From a bacterium (GTDB lineage Bacteria > Cyanobacteriota > Vampirovibrionia > Obscuribacterales > Obscuribacteraceae): DNA of 55,610 nt. This document shows positions 24,180-32,788 of this stretch, piece by piece. The notes below the pieces were generated by a model. It did no database searches. It was not told where the DNA came from and worked only from the letters and a program-made list of their open reading frames with translations. The DNA is taken from assembly GCA_018062085.1 (NCBI GenBank), contig JAGOSY010000029.1:1-55610 (forward strand), given 5' to 3'. Each line of letters begins with the position of its first letter. Position 1 is the first letter of the stretch. The position numbers were made by a program, and so were the translations under genes.

Positions 24180-25439
24180 GTGGATATTACTTACCAGTTG
24201 ATGATTCCGGCGCTGCAGAAGCTCGTTGAATATACCCACAGCTATGGTCTATCAATAATTCTTCTCACCGTAGCTGTGCGAATACTTGTTTGGCCTTTAG
24301 TTTCAGCCTCGACTAAAAGCATGCAGAAGATGCAATTGCTACAGCCTCGTATGAAGTTGATTCAAGAGCGTTATAAGGGCGATCCTGAGCAGCTACAGAA
24401 AAAGGTGATGGAGTTCTATGCCAAGAATAAAGCCAATCCTCTAGGTGGCTGCTTGCCTATGCTTGTGCAATTACCTATTTTGTTTGCACTATTTGGTACT
24501 TTTAATGGCCCTCCTTTTGGCGACAAACCAGTCGACGTTAAGGTCACTGTGGTTGAAGCTAAAGATGCCAGCAAGGTGCATCGCGCCGAGACATCTGGTA
24601 ACAACAGCCCGTATGTCAGTCCAGCTGGAGATTTGTCAAAGGTAATTGTCTTCCCTGGTGAATCGACCGTTTTAGTGGGCGATTCAATTGATTTTGCTAC
24701 TCGTGCTACTGAAGGAAAATTGCCAGAGGATTTTAAGCCTTGGTGGGTAATGAAATTTGGTGGTAATTTCGCTACTCCTACTCAAGGTGTTATTGATCAG
24801 AACGGTCATGCGGTTTTTGCTATACCAGGTGAGTTTCATGTAGAAGCCGTGGTTCGTGGTATTGCCAAGCGAGATTCATTCCTCTTTATCAATTCGTTAG
24901 GCAAGACTGCTACCGGTATGGATTTGCTCAAGCCGGAGAACTTTGACCTAGTCTTTCTCATTGTTGCTTTTGGTGCTTCGATGTTCTTGTCATCGAAATT
25001 GACCATGGCTAAGCAGAATCCTGAAGACATGGATGAAAGTCAGCGTGTCACCCAAGACACCATGAAGTACATGCCAATTGCTATGTCGGTGAGCTTCTTC
25101 TTTATTCCACTGCCTACTGGTGTTTATCTCTACATGGTGGTCTCAAACCTCTTCCAAACAGCGCAAACTTGGCTGGTTATGCGCACTCCGCCTGAGCCTT
25201 TGATTGATCCTGATGGCTTTGATTCGGCGGCTATGATGGCTTCATCGTCTTCAGCAGCTGGATCGGCAAAGGGATCTTCTGGAAAGAAAGAAGCACCACG
25301 AACTATCGACGTCACCCCATCTGAGCCTAAAAACGGTAAGAAAAAAGATGAGGGCGGCACAATTAAGTTTGGTCAAGCCGACAAAGTTGGCGAGACAATT
25401 GACGCGGGTAAATCTAAGAAGAAGAAGAAAAAGCAATGA
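24180..25439 (+). CDS. yidC: Membrane protein insertase YidC/Oxa1, cyanobacterial-type with inserted beta domain
   Basis: 419 residues. There is no N-terminal periplasmic P1 domain. The first conserved span (about 23-41) holds the hydrophilic-groove arginine R34 (VRILVWPL), followed by the cytoplasmic helical hairpin (KSMQKMQLLQPRMKLIQERY) and LGGCLPMLVQLPILFALF (88-105). An insertion of about 130 residues (116-246), rich in predicted beta strands (FPGESTVLVGDSIDF; HAVFAIPGEFHVEAVV), precedes the later spans (FDLVFLIVAFGASMF; YMPIAMSVSFFFIPLPTGVY). I recall a similar insertion in cyanobacterial YidC. The Lys-rich C-terminus probably binds ribosomes. GTG start at 24180; the stop overlaps jag. 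Confidence 0.95.
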   Translation: MDITYQLMIPALQKLVEYTHSYGLSIILLTVAVRILVWPLVSASTKSMQKMQLLQPRMKLIQERYKGDPEQLQKKVMEFYAKNKANPLGGCLPMLVQLPILFALFGTFNGPPFGDKPVDVKVTVVEAKDASKVHRAETSGNNSPYVSPAGDLSKVIVFPGESTVLVGDSIDFATRATEGKLPEDFKPWWVMKFGGNFATPTQGVIDQNGHAVFAIPGEFHVEAVVRGIAKRDSFLFINSLGKTATGMDLLKPENFDLVFLIVAFGASMFLSSKLTMAKQNPEDMDESQRVTQDTMKYMPIAMSVSFFFIPLPTGVYLYMVVSNLFQTAQTWLVMRTPPEPLIDPDGFDSAAMMASSSSAAGSAKGSSGKKEAPRTIDVTPSEPKNGKKKDEGGTIKFGQADKVGETIDAGKSKKKKKKQ

Positions 25440-26020
25440 TGAATCTAAACACCCTGGATGACAATGCCAAAGACTATCTCGAAAAGATTTTGGCAATTCT
25501 CGACATTGATGCTTCGGTAGAAAAATTAGAAGTCGATGACAGCACCTGTTGTTATCGTATTGACTGTAAAAGCGATGATGCGCGTATGTTAATTGGTCGC
25601 AATGGCCAAACTTTAGAAGCCCTGCAGTTTGTTTTGCGGCAAATGGTGAAGAGCAATTCGCTTGGTCGCGAGCATTTCATTGTTGACGTCTTAGACTATC
25701 GCACTCGCCGTCGTCGCACTTTAGAAGAGAGCGCCAAGCAAGGGGCTGTAGCTGTTCTTAACGGTGATCATGAGCACTATCCACTGCTTGCTATGTCGGC
25801 TTATGATCGCCGCTTTGTGCATAACTATTTGCAAGAAGCTTTTCCGGAGCTTGCTTCTGAGAGCGAAGGTGAAGGCCCAGATCGTCACATTGTCATTAGT
25901 TATAAGGGTTTGCCTGATGGCGAACGCGGCACTAGCCCAGAAGACGAAGAGTATGGTTCACAGCTAGGCGACGATGATGATTTAGATGAGATCGACGCTG
26001 ATACTCAGCCTAAAGAATAA
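25436..26020 (+). CDS. jag: Jag/KhpB RNA-binding protein (KH and R3H domains)
   Basis: 194 residues. The KH domain shows IGRNGQTLEALQFVLRQM with the GxxG loop at 54-57; the R3H domain shows MSAYDRRFVHNYLQ (120-132) with the R-x3-H pair. An acidic tail (about 140-194) is unusual but is likely disordered. Jag/KhpB binds RNA and is linked to cell elongation and division in firmicutes; the role here is inferred by family. The gene overlaps yidC by 4 bp and ends the rpmH operon, followed by a strong terminator. An alternative start is the ATG one codon downstream. Confidence 0.93.
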   Translation: MMNLNTLDDNAKDYLEKILAILDIDASVEKLEVDDSTCCYRIDCKSDDARMLIGRNGQTLEALQFVLRQMVKSNSLGREHFIVDVLDYRTRRRRTLEESAKQGAVAVLNGDHEHYPLLAMSAYDRRFVHNYLQEAFPELASESEGEGPDRHIVISYKGLPDGERGTSPEDEEYGSQLGDDDDLDEIDADTQPKE

Positions 26021-26067
26021 AAATAGCGGCGCTTTTATCGAGTGCATTTTTATCGAGTTCACTATTT

Positions 26068-26102
26068 GAGAAATACTTGTGTACACAAGTATTTCTCTTT
26101 TT
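26068..26102 (+). terminator. Rho-independent terminator ending the rpmH-jag operon
   Basis: A perfect 30-bp palindrome (left half GAGAAATACTTGTGT, 26068-26082; right half its exact complement, to 26097) is followed by TTTTT. It lies 48 bases after the jag stop and may work in both directions. Confidence 0.85.
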
Positions 26103-26116
26103 GTTGTATATACAAC
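26103..26116. promoter_or_regulatory. Perfect 14-bp palindrome GTTGTATATACAAC upstream of vapBC
   Basis: Directly after the operon terminator and about 110 bases before the antitoxin start. The same palindrome, with its right flank CTATTTT, recurs at 38456-38469. The TGTATATACA core resembles operators used by small dimeric antitoxins, so it may be a regulatory site, but a role in termination is also possible. Confidence 0.45.
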
Positions 26117-26166
26117 TATTTTTAAATAGCAGGTTGCTGAGTTAGAAATTTCATGATAGTTTAGTG

Positions 26167-26210
26167 TAATACGCTCGTAATACTCATAAAATACTCGTGA
26201 AATATCGATT
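26167..26210 (+). promoter_or_regulatory. Four 11-bp iterons before the antitoxin gene, probable operator
   Basis: TAATAC, TAATAC, AAATAC and AAATAT begin at 26167, 26178, 26189 and 26200, exactly 11 bp apart, and end 14 bases before the antitoxin ATG. One-turn spacing on one DNA face is what a ribbon-helix-helix antitoxin array would bind for autoregulation. Confidence 0.6.
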
Positions 26211-26224
26211 TGTGGGGCAAACTC

Positions 26225-26509
26225 ATGACTCTGACTGTGCGGCTTGATGATCAAGAAGAATACAAACTTCAACAGATTGTTGAGGCTCTTAATGCTGAAA
26301 GTCAGAGTGCTTTGATTAGAAATTGGATCGAAGAAAAATGGAGTGCCCTGCAATCTGACCGTACTTTTGTTGAAAGAAGAGGTGGACATCCCAAGCATCT
26401 TCTTGCGGGGCCAGCTGGTGGCAGTGAGCGGGCCAATAGAAAGTCTAGACTGGCCGAACGCTTTGAGCAAAAGGCCCAAGCTCGAGAGCCCTCAAGAAGT
26501 GAAGAGTAA
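26225..26509 (+). CDS. Ribbon-helix-helix antitoxin (VapB-like)
   Basis: 94 residues. The N-terminus is a ribbon-helix-helix DNA-binding unit: beta strand MTLTVRLDD, helix EYKLQQIVEALN, turn AESQ, helix SALIRNWIEEKW (to about 40). The disordered, charged C-terminal half should wrap around the toxin. ATG at 26225 is preferred, with TGGGG about eight bases upstream, over TTG at 26210. It overlaps the PIN toxin gene by 11 bp, the usual antitoxin-first order. Four 11-bp iterons lie just upstream, suggesting autoregulation. Confidence 0.75.
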   Translation: MTLTVRLDDQEEYKLQQIVEALNAESQSALIRNWIEEKWSALQSDRTFVERRGGHPKHLLAGPAGGSERANRKSRLAERFEQKAQAREPSRSEE

Positions 26510-26927
26510 GCCCTTAAAAAAGACCCTGATAGACGCTGGACCGATTGTTGCTTACTATAGTAGAAGCGATCATTGGCACATAGCGGTAACAGAGTTTCTC
26601 AGTGGCTTTAGAGGTCAATTTATTACTACTACCCCAGTAGTAACTGAAGCTTTGTGGCTTTTAGGCGCTAGTGTTGATGTTCAGAATGAGCTGCTTGTCG
26701 ATTTGGCCAAAGAGCTATATCAGGTTGAGCAGCTCGACCCTGTTGATTTCGCTAAGATTGCCGACCTAAATACTAAGTATCGAAATGTGCCTGCTGATTT
26801 TGCTGATCTATCTTTGATTGTGGTATCTGAGAGGCTTGGTTTGACTGACATAGTCACTCTTGATTCTGATTTTGATATTTATCGGCGACTGAGAAATAAA
26901 CCGTTCAAAAGACTTTTTCCTCTATAG
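26499..26927 (+). CDS. vapC: PIN-domain ribonuclease toxin (VapC-like)
   Basis: 142 residues, normal for VapC. PIN acidic residues: D12 (LIDAGPIVAYY), E50 (VVTEALWLL), D100/D103 (PADFADLSLIV) and D122 (VTLDSDFDIY). VapC toxins are Mg-dependent RNases that cut tRNA or rRNA and are held inactive by the antitoxin. GTG at 26499 is chosen because the PIN fold begins there; the frame is open further upstream within the antitoxin gene but that stretch is not PIN-like. The site lies inside the antitoxin's last codons, so translation is coupled. Confidence 0.82.
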   Translation: MKSKPLKKTLIDAGPIVAYYSRSDHWHIAVTEFLSGFRGQFITTTPVVTEALWLLGASVDVQNELLVDLAKELYQVEQLDPVDFAKIADLNTKYRNVPADFADLSLIVVSERLGLTDIVTLDSDFDIYRRLRNKPFKRLFPL

Positions 26928-26956
26928 CTTGGCGCTAGTTAGAAAGTCGCAGTGGG

Positions 26957-26986
26957 ACATTTGAGACACATTTGAGAAACATTTTG
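26957..26986. repeat. Three 11-bp spaced direct repeats of ACATTTGAGA
   Basis: ACATTTGAGAC (26957), ACATTTGAGAA (26968) and the partial ACATTTTG (26979) lie 30 bases after the vapC stop and 110 bases before the next gene. The 11-bp period equals that of the iterons before the antitoxin, but the sequence differs. Confidence 0.65.
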
Positions 26987-27097
26987 CCCTCAAACTAGCT
27001 GCAAGGGTCGAAGGTTGTTGCATGTCTAATTTATCGCTGGTTGGGATAGACATGGTAACTCAAAGCCTAAGGCAGGTTTTTCTTAGTAGGTGAAGCA

Positions 27098-28387
27098 ATG
27101 GGCGACGGCAGGCTAGGTGGCTCACAAGTAGATACGACAGACGGCACAGCTGCTCTGAGGCGCTTCTTACTAGATCTTGACGGCGAGCGTAAGGGTCAGG
27201 CAGTACGGTCAGGCGCGGGCCACGACCAGAGCAAAGACCACAGCAGAGACAGCGGCAAAGACAATGCTTATGGCAATGCACTCAAAGATGGTTTTCTACG
27301 CTTTGACGATCCCTTTTCTTTGTCGAACAAAACTGAGAAATCAAAAACTGCCAGTCAGGTTGATCAAATACATGATTTGGTGGGCCAAAGAAACATAGTC
27401 GAAAAAGCCTTAACTACCGAGCAAAAAGATGATTTGCGCAGGGCGCGTCGCGACTATAGTTTGGCCAAAACAGCAGATGAGAAAACTGCCTATGCCAAAC
27501 AAATAGAGGGGTTAGTGCCTGGCTCGGCTGCTCTAAACGGCAGAATTCAACTCGCTTTGTTTTCAATGAAAACTGAAATTGGCGATGTTTCGGCCTATGA
27601 TCGAATTTCTCCCCGCTACACCTCAACTATTCACTGCCACTCAACCCGCCCCGAGCCATCTTGGGCTGAGCAGCAAGCCGCTGCGCGCAGGCGCAACGAG
27701 TATCAGCTTAGAGAACAAGTGAGAGATGCTGCCGATGGCTTTTATAAACCTCGTCCAGAAGATCAGTTTGAGGCCCGCTGGGCCCAAATGGCTCTTGAGT
27801 CACCGATAGTGAAAGGAACAGAAGCACTAAAGCAATTGCCCCCGATCAAAATAAGCGCTGAAAATACAAGTGATGTAGTCAAATTTGGATTGACTGTTGC
27901 TGGCGTAGATCTAGACTCACAGAGTCGCGAGAAGCTAGAGCGCGTAGCTGGTAGTATCAAGTCTATTTCAAAGGAAGGGGCAAATAGATTTGTTGTCGAG
28001 AGAGACATGAATTCTGAGATTCTATTGCCAGAAAAGCAGCAACTGAAAGCAGGTATCGCTATTACGGGGATAGAAGTAGGCTCTATTCGTTTTCAACTTG
28101 GTGATGGTAAGTATCCGGAATTGAAGAATATTGAAGGTCTAAAGGTCAAACTGGAAGTACCAACGCTTTTAAACAAAGTTGGTCAAATTGATAATGAAGC
28201 TCAGATCAAGCGCATATTTATGACTAGAAACGAAGGCAGTGGCGATTTTACTGTACATGCCGAAGTCGTAAATCCTGTTCCTAGTGCGGTTCGCACTGCT
28301 TTGCATTTGTTCAATAGTGAAGTACCGGTTAATGCAACGATAGTGGCTGCGATTGCTGTTTTAGGTCCTGATGGTAAGCCCCGTTAG
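27098..28387 (+). CDS. Unknown protein, charged N-terminus and mixed C-terminal domain
   Basis: I do not recognise this 429-residue protein. The first ~80 residues are hydrophilic and Gly/Asp/Ser-rich (GHDQSKDHSRDSGKDN), then a helical, charged part (about 90-230, EQKDDLRRARRDYSLAKTADEK). The C-terminal part (about 245-429) alternates hydrophobic and polar residues as in beta-rich domains (FGLTVAGVDLDSQ; IAITGIEVGSIRFQLGDGKY). No signal peptide or membrane span. ATG at 27098 has AGGTGA seven to nine bases upstream. Its stop overlaps the stop of the convergent histidine kinase by 4 bp. Secretion by a non-Sec route or a structural role cannot be judged. Confidence 0.6.
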   Translation: MGDGRLGGSQVDTTDGTAALRRFLLDLDGERKGQAVRSGAGHDQSKDHSRDSGKDNAYGNALKDGFLRFDDPFSLSNKTEKSKTASQVDQIHDLVGQRNIVEKALTTEQKDDLRRARRDYSLAKTADEKTAYAKQIEGLVPGSAALNGRIQLALFSMKTEIGDVSAYDRISPRYTSTIHCHSTRPEPSWAEQQAAARRRNEYQLREQVRDAADGFYKPRPEDQFEARWAQMALESPIVKGTEALKQLPPIKISAENTSDVVKFGLTVAGVDLDSQSREKLERVAGSIKSISKEGANRFVVERDMNSEILLPEKQQLKAGIAITGIEVGSIRFQLGDGKYPELKNIEGLKVKLEVPTLLNKVGQIDNEAQIKRIFMTRNEGSGDFTVHAEVVNPVPSAVRTALHLFNSEVPVNATIVAAIAVLGPDGKPR

Positions 28388-30192
28388 ACTTTGTGGGAAG
28401 TATTTTTTGGCAGAGTGAACCAGAAAGTACTACCTTGGCCAATTTCACTAGTGACACCAATGCCGCCACCGTGGCGTTCAATGATGTCTTTGCATATGCT
28501 AAGTCCTAATCCGAAACCAGATTGTTTACTTTGTTCTTCGCTTCGTGCCTGGATAAATTTATCAAATAGTGTTGGTAAGTCGCTCTTACTAATGCCGCTA
28601 CCGTGGTCTTTGACTGCGAATTTGATTGATTTTTCGTCTTGTTCTACTTTCAGTATTATCTTTGAATTGGCCGGTGAGAACTTTATGGCATTGCTGAGCA
28701 AATTTTGCAAAACTTGAATAATTCTGGCTTCGTCGCAGAATACAATTTTGCCGTTGCTTTCTATTTCGATTTTTATCAATTGCATCTCTGCTAGGCCCTG
28801 AACCATTTCTAGGCTGGCACGTACAATTTCACTTACGTTTGCTTCTGTCTTGAAGATTTGAAATTGGCCCGACTGCATCTTTTCAATGTCTAGCAGATCG
28901 TTGACCATAGCTACAATGCGCTCTAAGGCACCACCTATAGAACCAGCTCGTGATTTGCCAGATTCGTTCAAATTGCCGTAAGCTCCTTGGTCTAGCATGT
29001 CTAGAAAGATTGCCATGCCGCTGAGTGGAGTTCTGATATCGTGGCTGACCATATTGACGAAGTCACGTTTGGCGCTTTCTACTCGCCTTAATTCAGAGAC
29101 ATCGTGGGCCACGCAGAATAGAAGTTCTTCGTCAGCAGACCAAATTACGTTCCAGCTAAAAGTTCTAACTTGGCCATTTTTGCAGACTATCGGTATGTCG
29201 GCTGATTCGGAGAGACTTTTGCTCCGAGCATTTGAGAGAAAGCTGTGGGCTTCAGCTTGAGACTCAGCCGGTACTATTTGCATTAAGCGCTTGTTTAATA
29301 GGTCGTCGTTACTATAGTTCCAGTGATTTTCTGCTGCTTTATTGATAGAGCTAATCATCAATGATTTATCAAGACACAAAATCACGTCGGCGGCGTTTGA
29401 AACTAAGGCTGTTTCGCGTTTTGTTGCTTCTTGTAAGTTTCTTGCCATACTATGCAGAACTTGGTCTAGTCTGGCTATCTCGTCACTGCCAGCCATGGCT
29501 GGTTTCATTTCTTGGCCTAGGCTGATTAGTTCAGTGTTTTTAGAAATGCGATAGAGCCTAAAAACAATGTCACGCAAAAAGTAAATGGCTGAGGCAATAG
29601 CTATGAGAGTACTGCAAATCAAGCCAATCATTAGTGTCTGGAGAATGATTTGGGTGCGCTCTGCATTTAACGGATTTGCCGCTAGGCGCTGCTCTTCTAC
29701 TTCTCTCATTAATTTGAGCTGTTCGGCTCCAGCCCCGCTCTGAAGGGCGTAGCGACGCATTTGTATGCCGGCAATTGTCAAAGCTGTTTGATCATTATCT
29801 TTTATGGCATCGATGATACGTTCTGTGCCTTCTAAGAAACTGCTCAGTACAGTTTTTAGTTGTTTGGCGTTTTCGCTTTGCTTTGGGTCAGTGCTAACAA
29901 GTGTCGTTAGCGCTTTCTGGTGGCCATCTAACGCTTCTTTAGTAGCATTGAGTTGTTTGATGATTCGCACACTTTTTTCGACAGTCAGCCTAATAATGTT
30001 TAGCGAGATGTCATAGCAGCACGACTCGACTTTGCCTAAAACAAGAAGTACTTCTTTTGAGTGTCTCTCTTCTTGCTGGGCCTTTTCTGCCCGGCTTTCC
30101 ATTAGCGCTAGGCTGATGCCAAAGAACAGCTGAAACATTGCCGGAATAGCAATAATCACCAAGCCTTTGGCTACAAGTTTGGGGATTTGCAC
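28384..30192 (-). CDS. Membrane sensor histidine kinase (HAMP-PAS-HisKA-HATPase)
   Basis: 602 residues. TM1 about 9-30, a helical outer sensor domain (about 35-180), TM2 about 184-206, HAMP about 207-260, PAS about 262-370, dimerisation/phosphoacceptor HisKA with MVSHDIRTPLSG (H384), and the HATPase domain with N box LLSNAIKF, G1 DHGSGIS and G2 GFGLGLSICKDI. All catalytic elements are intact. The start is GTG at 30192 with GAGGAAG about six bases upstream. No response regulator adjoins it; the OmpR-type regulator at 32954 is 3 kb away on the same strand and is the nearest candidate partner. It is divergent from the CxxGSC-motif gene at 30363. Confidence 0.9.
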   Translation of the reverse strand: MQIPKLVAKGLVIIAIPAMFQLFFGISLALMESRAEKAQQEERHSKEVLLVLGKVESCCYDISLNIIRLTVEKSVRIIKQLNATKEALDGHQKALTTLVSTDPKQSENAKQLKTVLSSFLEGTERIIDAIKDNDQTALTIAGIQMRRYALQSGAGAEQLKLMREVEEQRLAANPLNAERTQIILQTLMIGLICSTLIAIASAIYFLRDIVFRLYRISKNTELISLGQEMKPAMAGSDEIARLDQVLHSMARNLQEATKRETALVSNAADVILCLDKSLMISSINKAAENHWNYSNDDLLNKRLMQIVPAESQAEAHSFLSNARSKSLSESADIPIVCKNGQVRTFSWNVIWSADEELLFCVAHDVSELRRVESAKRDFVNMVSHDIRTPLSGMAIFLDMLDQGAYGNLNESGKSRAGSIGGALERIVAMVNDLLDIEKMQSGQFQIFKTEANVSEIVRASLEMVQGLAEMQLIKIEIESNGKIVFCDEARIIQVLQNLLSNAIKFSPANSKIILKVEQDEKSIKFAVKDHGSGISKSDLPTLFDKFIQARSEEQSKQSGFGLGLSICKDIIERHGGGIGVTSEIGQGSTFWFTLPKNTSHKV

Positions 30193-30362
30193 TGCGTTCT
30201 TCCTCTACAGGCAGCTTTTTTGAGTAACTAAAGTCTGCATAGAAATTTTTAGCATAGATAACCACCAATGAATTCTCCTTAAGCTTGTCAAGAAGTTGAA
30301 ACAATTGCTCAATATGATGTTTTGCAAGGCAACTATGGTGTTGCAGTTTAGGAGGAAAGGTA

Positions 30363-32177
30363 ATGAGTGATTGTAGATCAGGTAGTTGTTCTGACAGACA
30401 AGTAGTTCCTCGCAGCCAGGTATGGCAGCATGAAATACCCATGGCCTCAACGTGTTCTGGCGGTAGTTGTCCGCCTCGTATTGAGACCATGCAATCATTG
30501 CAAATCACACCAGCGCCGTATGGTCGCTCTTGCGATGGGGGAAGTTGTCGGCCCATAGAGACAAGAGCTGCTATTTTGCAGTTTTTCGACAAGACTCAAC
30601 ACGAAAGCAATATAAAAAACAATTTTGAATTTACTGACAAAGATTATTCTAAAGCTCTAGCTAAGGCAGCTAGAGAAGGCAAACCCTTAGTAGTTGTGTT
30701 TGCCTCAGATCGCACTCCAGGTGTCATGTATGCTGGCGATAGCGTCAAGTCAGCACAAAATAGTACTGTTGGCTACGAGGGCTGGCCTGTTAAAGGTAAT
30801 GCCGTGTTTGTTTATGTTGATAGCGATAGAGCCGCTAACAACCCTGACCTGCGCGATCTCATGAATCAAAAAGCTATTAGTGGAGACAGAGCTAGAACTA
30901 TTGTTTACAACGCAGAGATAGGCACTGACGGCAAACTAAAGGCAGTGCCGACAGCTCTGAACAACGATCGTTCAGGTTTTGATGGCGCTCAATTGGCCGC
31001 TGATATTCATAGCGCTAAGGCGTATAGCCGCCCACTGAATGTGCCAGAAGTTAGCGCAGAGAGAACGGTTGCACCTAAAGAGACAAATTTGACGATGGAA
31101 GAGCGTTTAGAGAAGAAGGCTCAACAGCTCGAACAAATGAAAAAAGAATTTGAAGTGCTGAAGGCAGAAATGGATATGGTGCGCAGAAACCAAGACAAAC
31201 GCAATGCACCAAACCCAGAGGCAAAAGATGGCAAAGCTCCTGCAGCGCCTAATGGTCCTAAGGGTATTGATTTATTGAAGCCAGATGCTAAACCCAAAGA
31301 AGTATATCAGCCCAGTCAATTTGAAAATCAGCGCAATCAGATTAGGGCTGCTTTCAATAGTTTTTCTGAGAGTGCAGATCGACGACTGAGCGGCGCAGTA
31401 GCGACCCTGAAAGATGATCATCCAACCGCTACAGCAGAAAAGACAAAGTGGCTGCGCCAGCAGGAAGATATGAATCTCTTAGCCGATAATGATATTAGAA
31501 ACAAGCTAAATAATCTTGGTACTTACTGGACCGGAAGTGGTCGCCGGGCTGATGAAGATGCATTGGTCGAGAAACGTGCTCAGCAGTGGCAAGACCTGCG
31601 CTACCAGGCCGCAAATCCTGGTGATCCCAATCATAAAGCTAAGCAGTTCATGCTTTATGAGTTTATGACTGGTAAGCACACTGATGGTCTTAATTTTGGC
31701 ACAGAGAATGAATATAGAGTCGGGAACGGTGGTAGTGCTCTTAAAACCGATCGCGAAGAGTGGCAGAAGCAAGCTGCTAAGGCTCTGGTTGATGTCATTA
31801 AGAAACCGGGAGTAGAACATGAGTTGGCTACCAGGTTGATTATCGATGGCTTGAATAATCCTAAGGTTCCAGTGTCTGTAAGAATCGAATTGTTGGCCGG
31901 TATAGAACACATGGCTGCGGATACAAAGAACAAGTACCTAGATGGTCATCCAGCTCCAACAGCTGTTGCTGTGGTGGTGAGATCTCTTCTGAAGAGCCAC
32001 AACGAGAAAGAAGACAATGGTGACTTCCAGAGGGCGGCCATGGATAAACTAGTGAAAATGAATGCTGAGGCGGCCTACGGTGTGATTGAATATCTGGCTC
32101 GTGAGGGTGGCAGCGACAGAACTCGGCAACATGCGCGTGATCTTGTTTCTAAGGTGGCTACAAAATCAGGTAAGTAA
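30363..32177 (+). CDS. Unknown protein with three CxxGSC motifs, thioredoxin-like region and coiled coil
   Basis: 604 residues, function unknown. The N-terminus has three regularly spaced motifs CRSGSC (4-9), CSGGSC (31-36) and CDGGSC (57-62). Next, about 85-225 resembles a thioredoxin-like fold (YSKALAKAAREGKPLVVVFAS; AVFVYVDSD) without the CxxC catalytic pair. A coiled coil follows (about 245-280, EERLEKKAQQLEQMKKEFEV), then a Pro/Lys-rich linker and a helical C-terminal part (about 450-604) that may be HEAT-like. No signal peptide. AGGAGG at 30351-30356 with seven-base spacing is one of the strongest ribosome-binding sites in the window and suggests high expression. Monocistronic. Confidence 0.7.
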   Translation: MSDCRSGSCSDRQVVPRSQVWQHEIPMASTCSGGSCPPRIETMQSLQITPAPYGRSCDGGSCRPIETRAAILQFFDKTQHESNIKNNFEFTDKDYSKALAKAAREGKPLVVVFASDRTPGVMYAGDSVKSAQNSTVGYEGWPVKGNAVFVYVDSDRAANNPDLRDLMNQKAISGDRARTIVYNAEIGTDGKLKAVPTALNNDRSGFDGAQLAADIHSAKAYSRPLNVPEVSAERTVAPKETNLTMEERLEKKAQQLEQMKKEFEVLKAEMDMVRRNQDKRNAPNPEAKDGKAPAAPNGPKGIDLLKPDAKPKEVYQPSQFENQRNQIRAAFNSFSESADRRLSGAVATLKDDHPTATAEKTKWLRQQEDMNLLADNDIRNKLNNLGTYWTGSGRRADEDALVEKRAQQWQDLRYQAANPGDPNHKAKQFMLYEFMTGKHTDGLNFGTENEYRVGNGGSALKTDREEWQKQAAKALVDVIKKPGVEHELATRLIIDGLNNPKVPVSVRIELLAGIEHMAADTKNKYLDGHPAPTAVAVVVRSLLKSHNEKEDNGDFQRAAMDKLVKMNAEAAYGVIEYLAREGGSDRTRQHARDLVSKVATKSGK

Positions 32178-32194
32178 GTTGAGAATGCTGCGGG

Positions 32195-32788
32195 CTAGAT
32201 TCCCCTATCGAAGTCCGTCAGCTTTACTTGGTCTCTTCGTACAGCCTGGAAGTCGTGTAATTCTCTACAAGCATTCATGTGAGAGTTGAGGATGGGTCTA
32301 TCCATCGGCATATTGAGCAAGGCTTTTTCAAAGCAACTTCGAGCCTGCTTAAACTCTTTCAAATGCATGTGAGCATTACCTTTAGCCGCAATACACCGGG
32401 CATATACAATTGACTGGCGAGCTGTTTTGTTGAGCGCAACAGCGGTTTCCATCTTGTCTCCTGCTTCAACAATAGCTTGCCATTCAGACAAATTACGTGA
32501 GTTATCCATGACATCAAGCCAAACACCCAGATTTCGTGGCTGCTTTGTTAGATAACGTTCAAAGAGACTTCTACTCTCTCTAAGCTTACCGACACTGCGA
32601 AGATTTTCCGCGTGGCATGCCCACAACGCTTCGTTTTCTGGAAACTTTCTCATTGCAATTTGCGTAATATCAAGGGCTCTTTGGAAATCTTCTAATTCGC
32701 GGCTAACTCTAATGATATGAAAATAGTTCTCCATTTTCATATTTGGTTCTTTGAGTGCCCGCTCTCTAAAGCTTATAGCCTCGCCCAA
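32195..32788 (-). CDS. TPR protein, 3' part of an apparently frameshifted gene
   Basis: 197 residues from a TTG at 32788, made of TPR-like helix pairs (EDFQRALDITQIAMRKFPEN; GKLRESRSLFERYLTKQP; KEFKQARSCFEKALLNMPMD). It lacks a convincing start: no ribosome-binding site precedes the TTG, and the frame upstream of it is coding-like (SKRYKLGEAIS). A signal-peptide fragment in another frame ends at 32773. One extra A in the A5 run (T5 at 32797-32801 on the plus strand) would join the two into one secreted TPR protein of about 249 residues. Either a real frameshift, programmed shifting, or a sequence error. Confidence 0.6.
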   Translation of the reverse strand: MGEAISFRERALKEPNMKMENYFHIIRVSRELEDFQRALDITQIAMRKFPENEALWACHAENLRSVGKLRESRSLFERYLTKQPRNLGVWLDVMDNSRNLSEWQAIVEAGDKMETAVALNKTARQSIVYARCIAAKGNAHMHLKEFKQARSCFEKALLNMPMDRPILNSHMNACRELHDFQAVRRDQVKLTDFDRGI

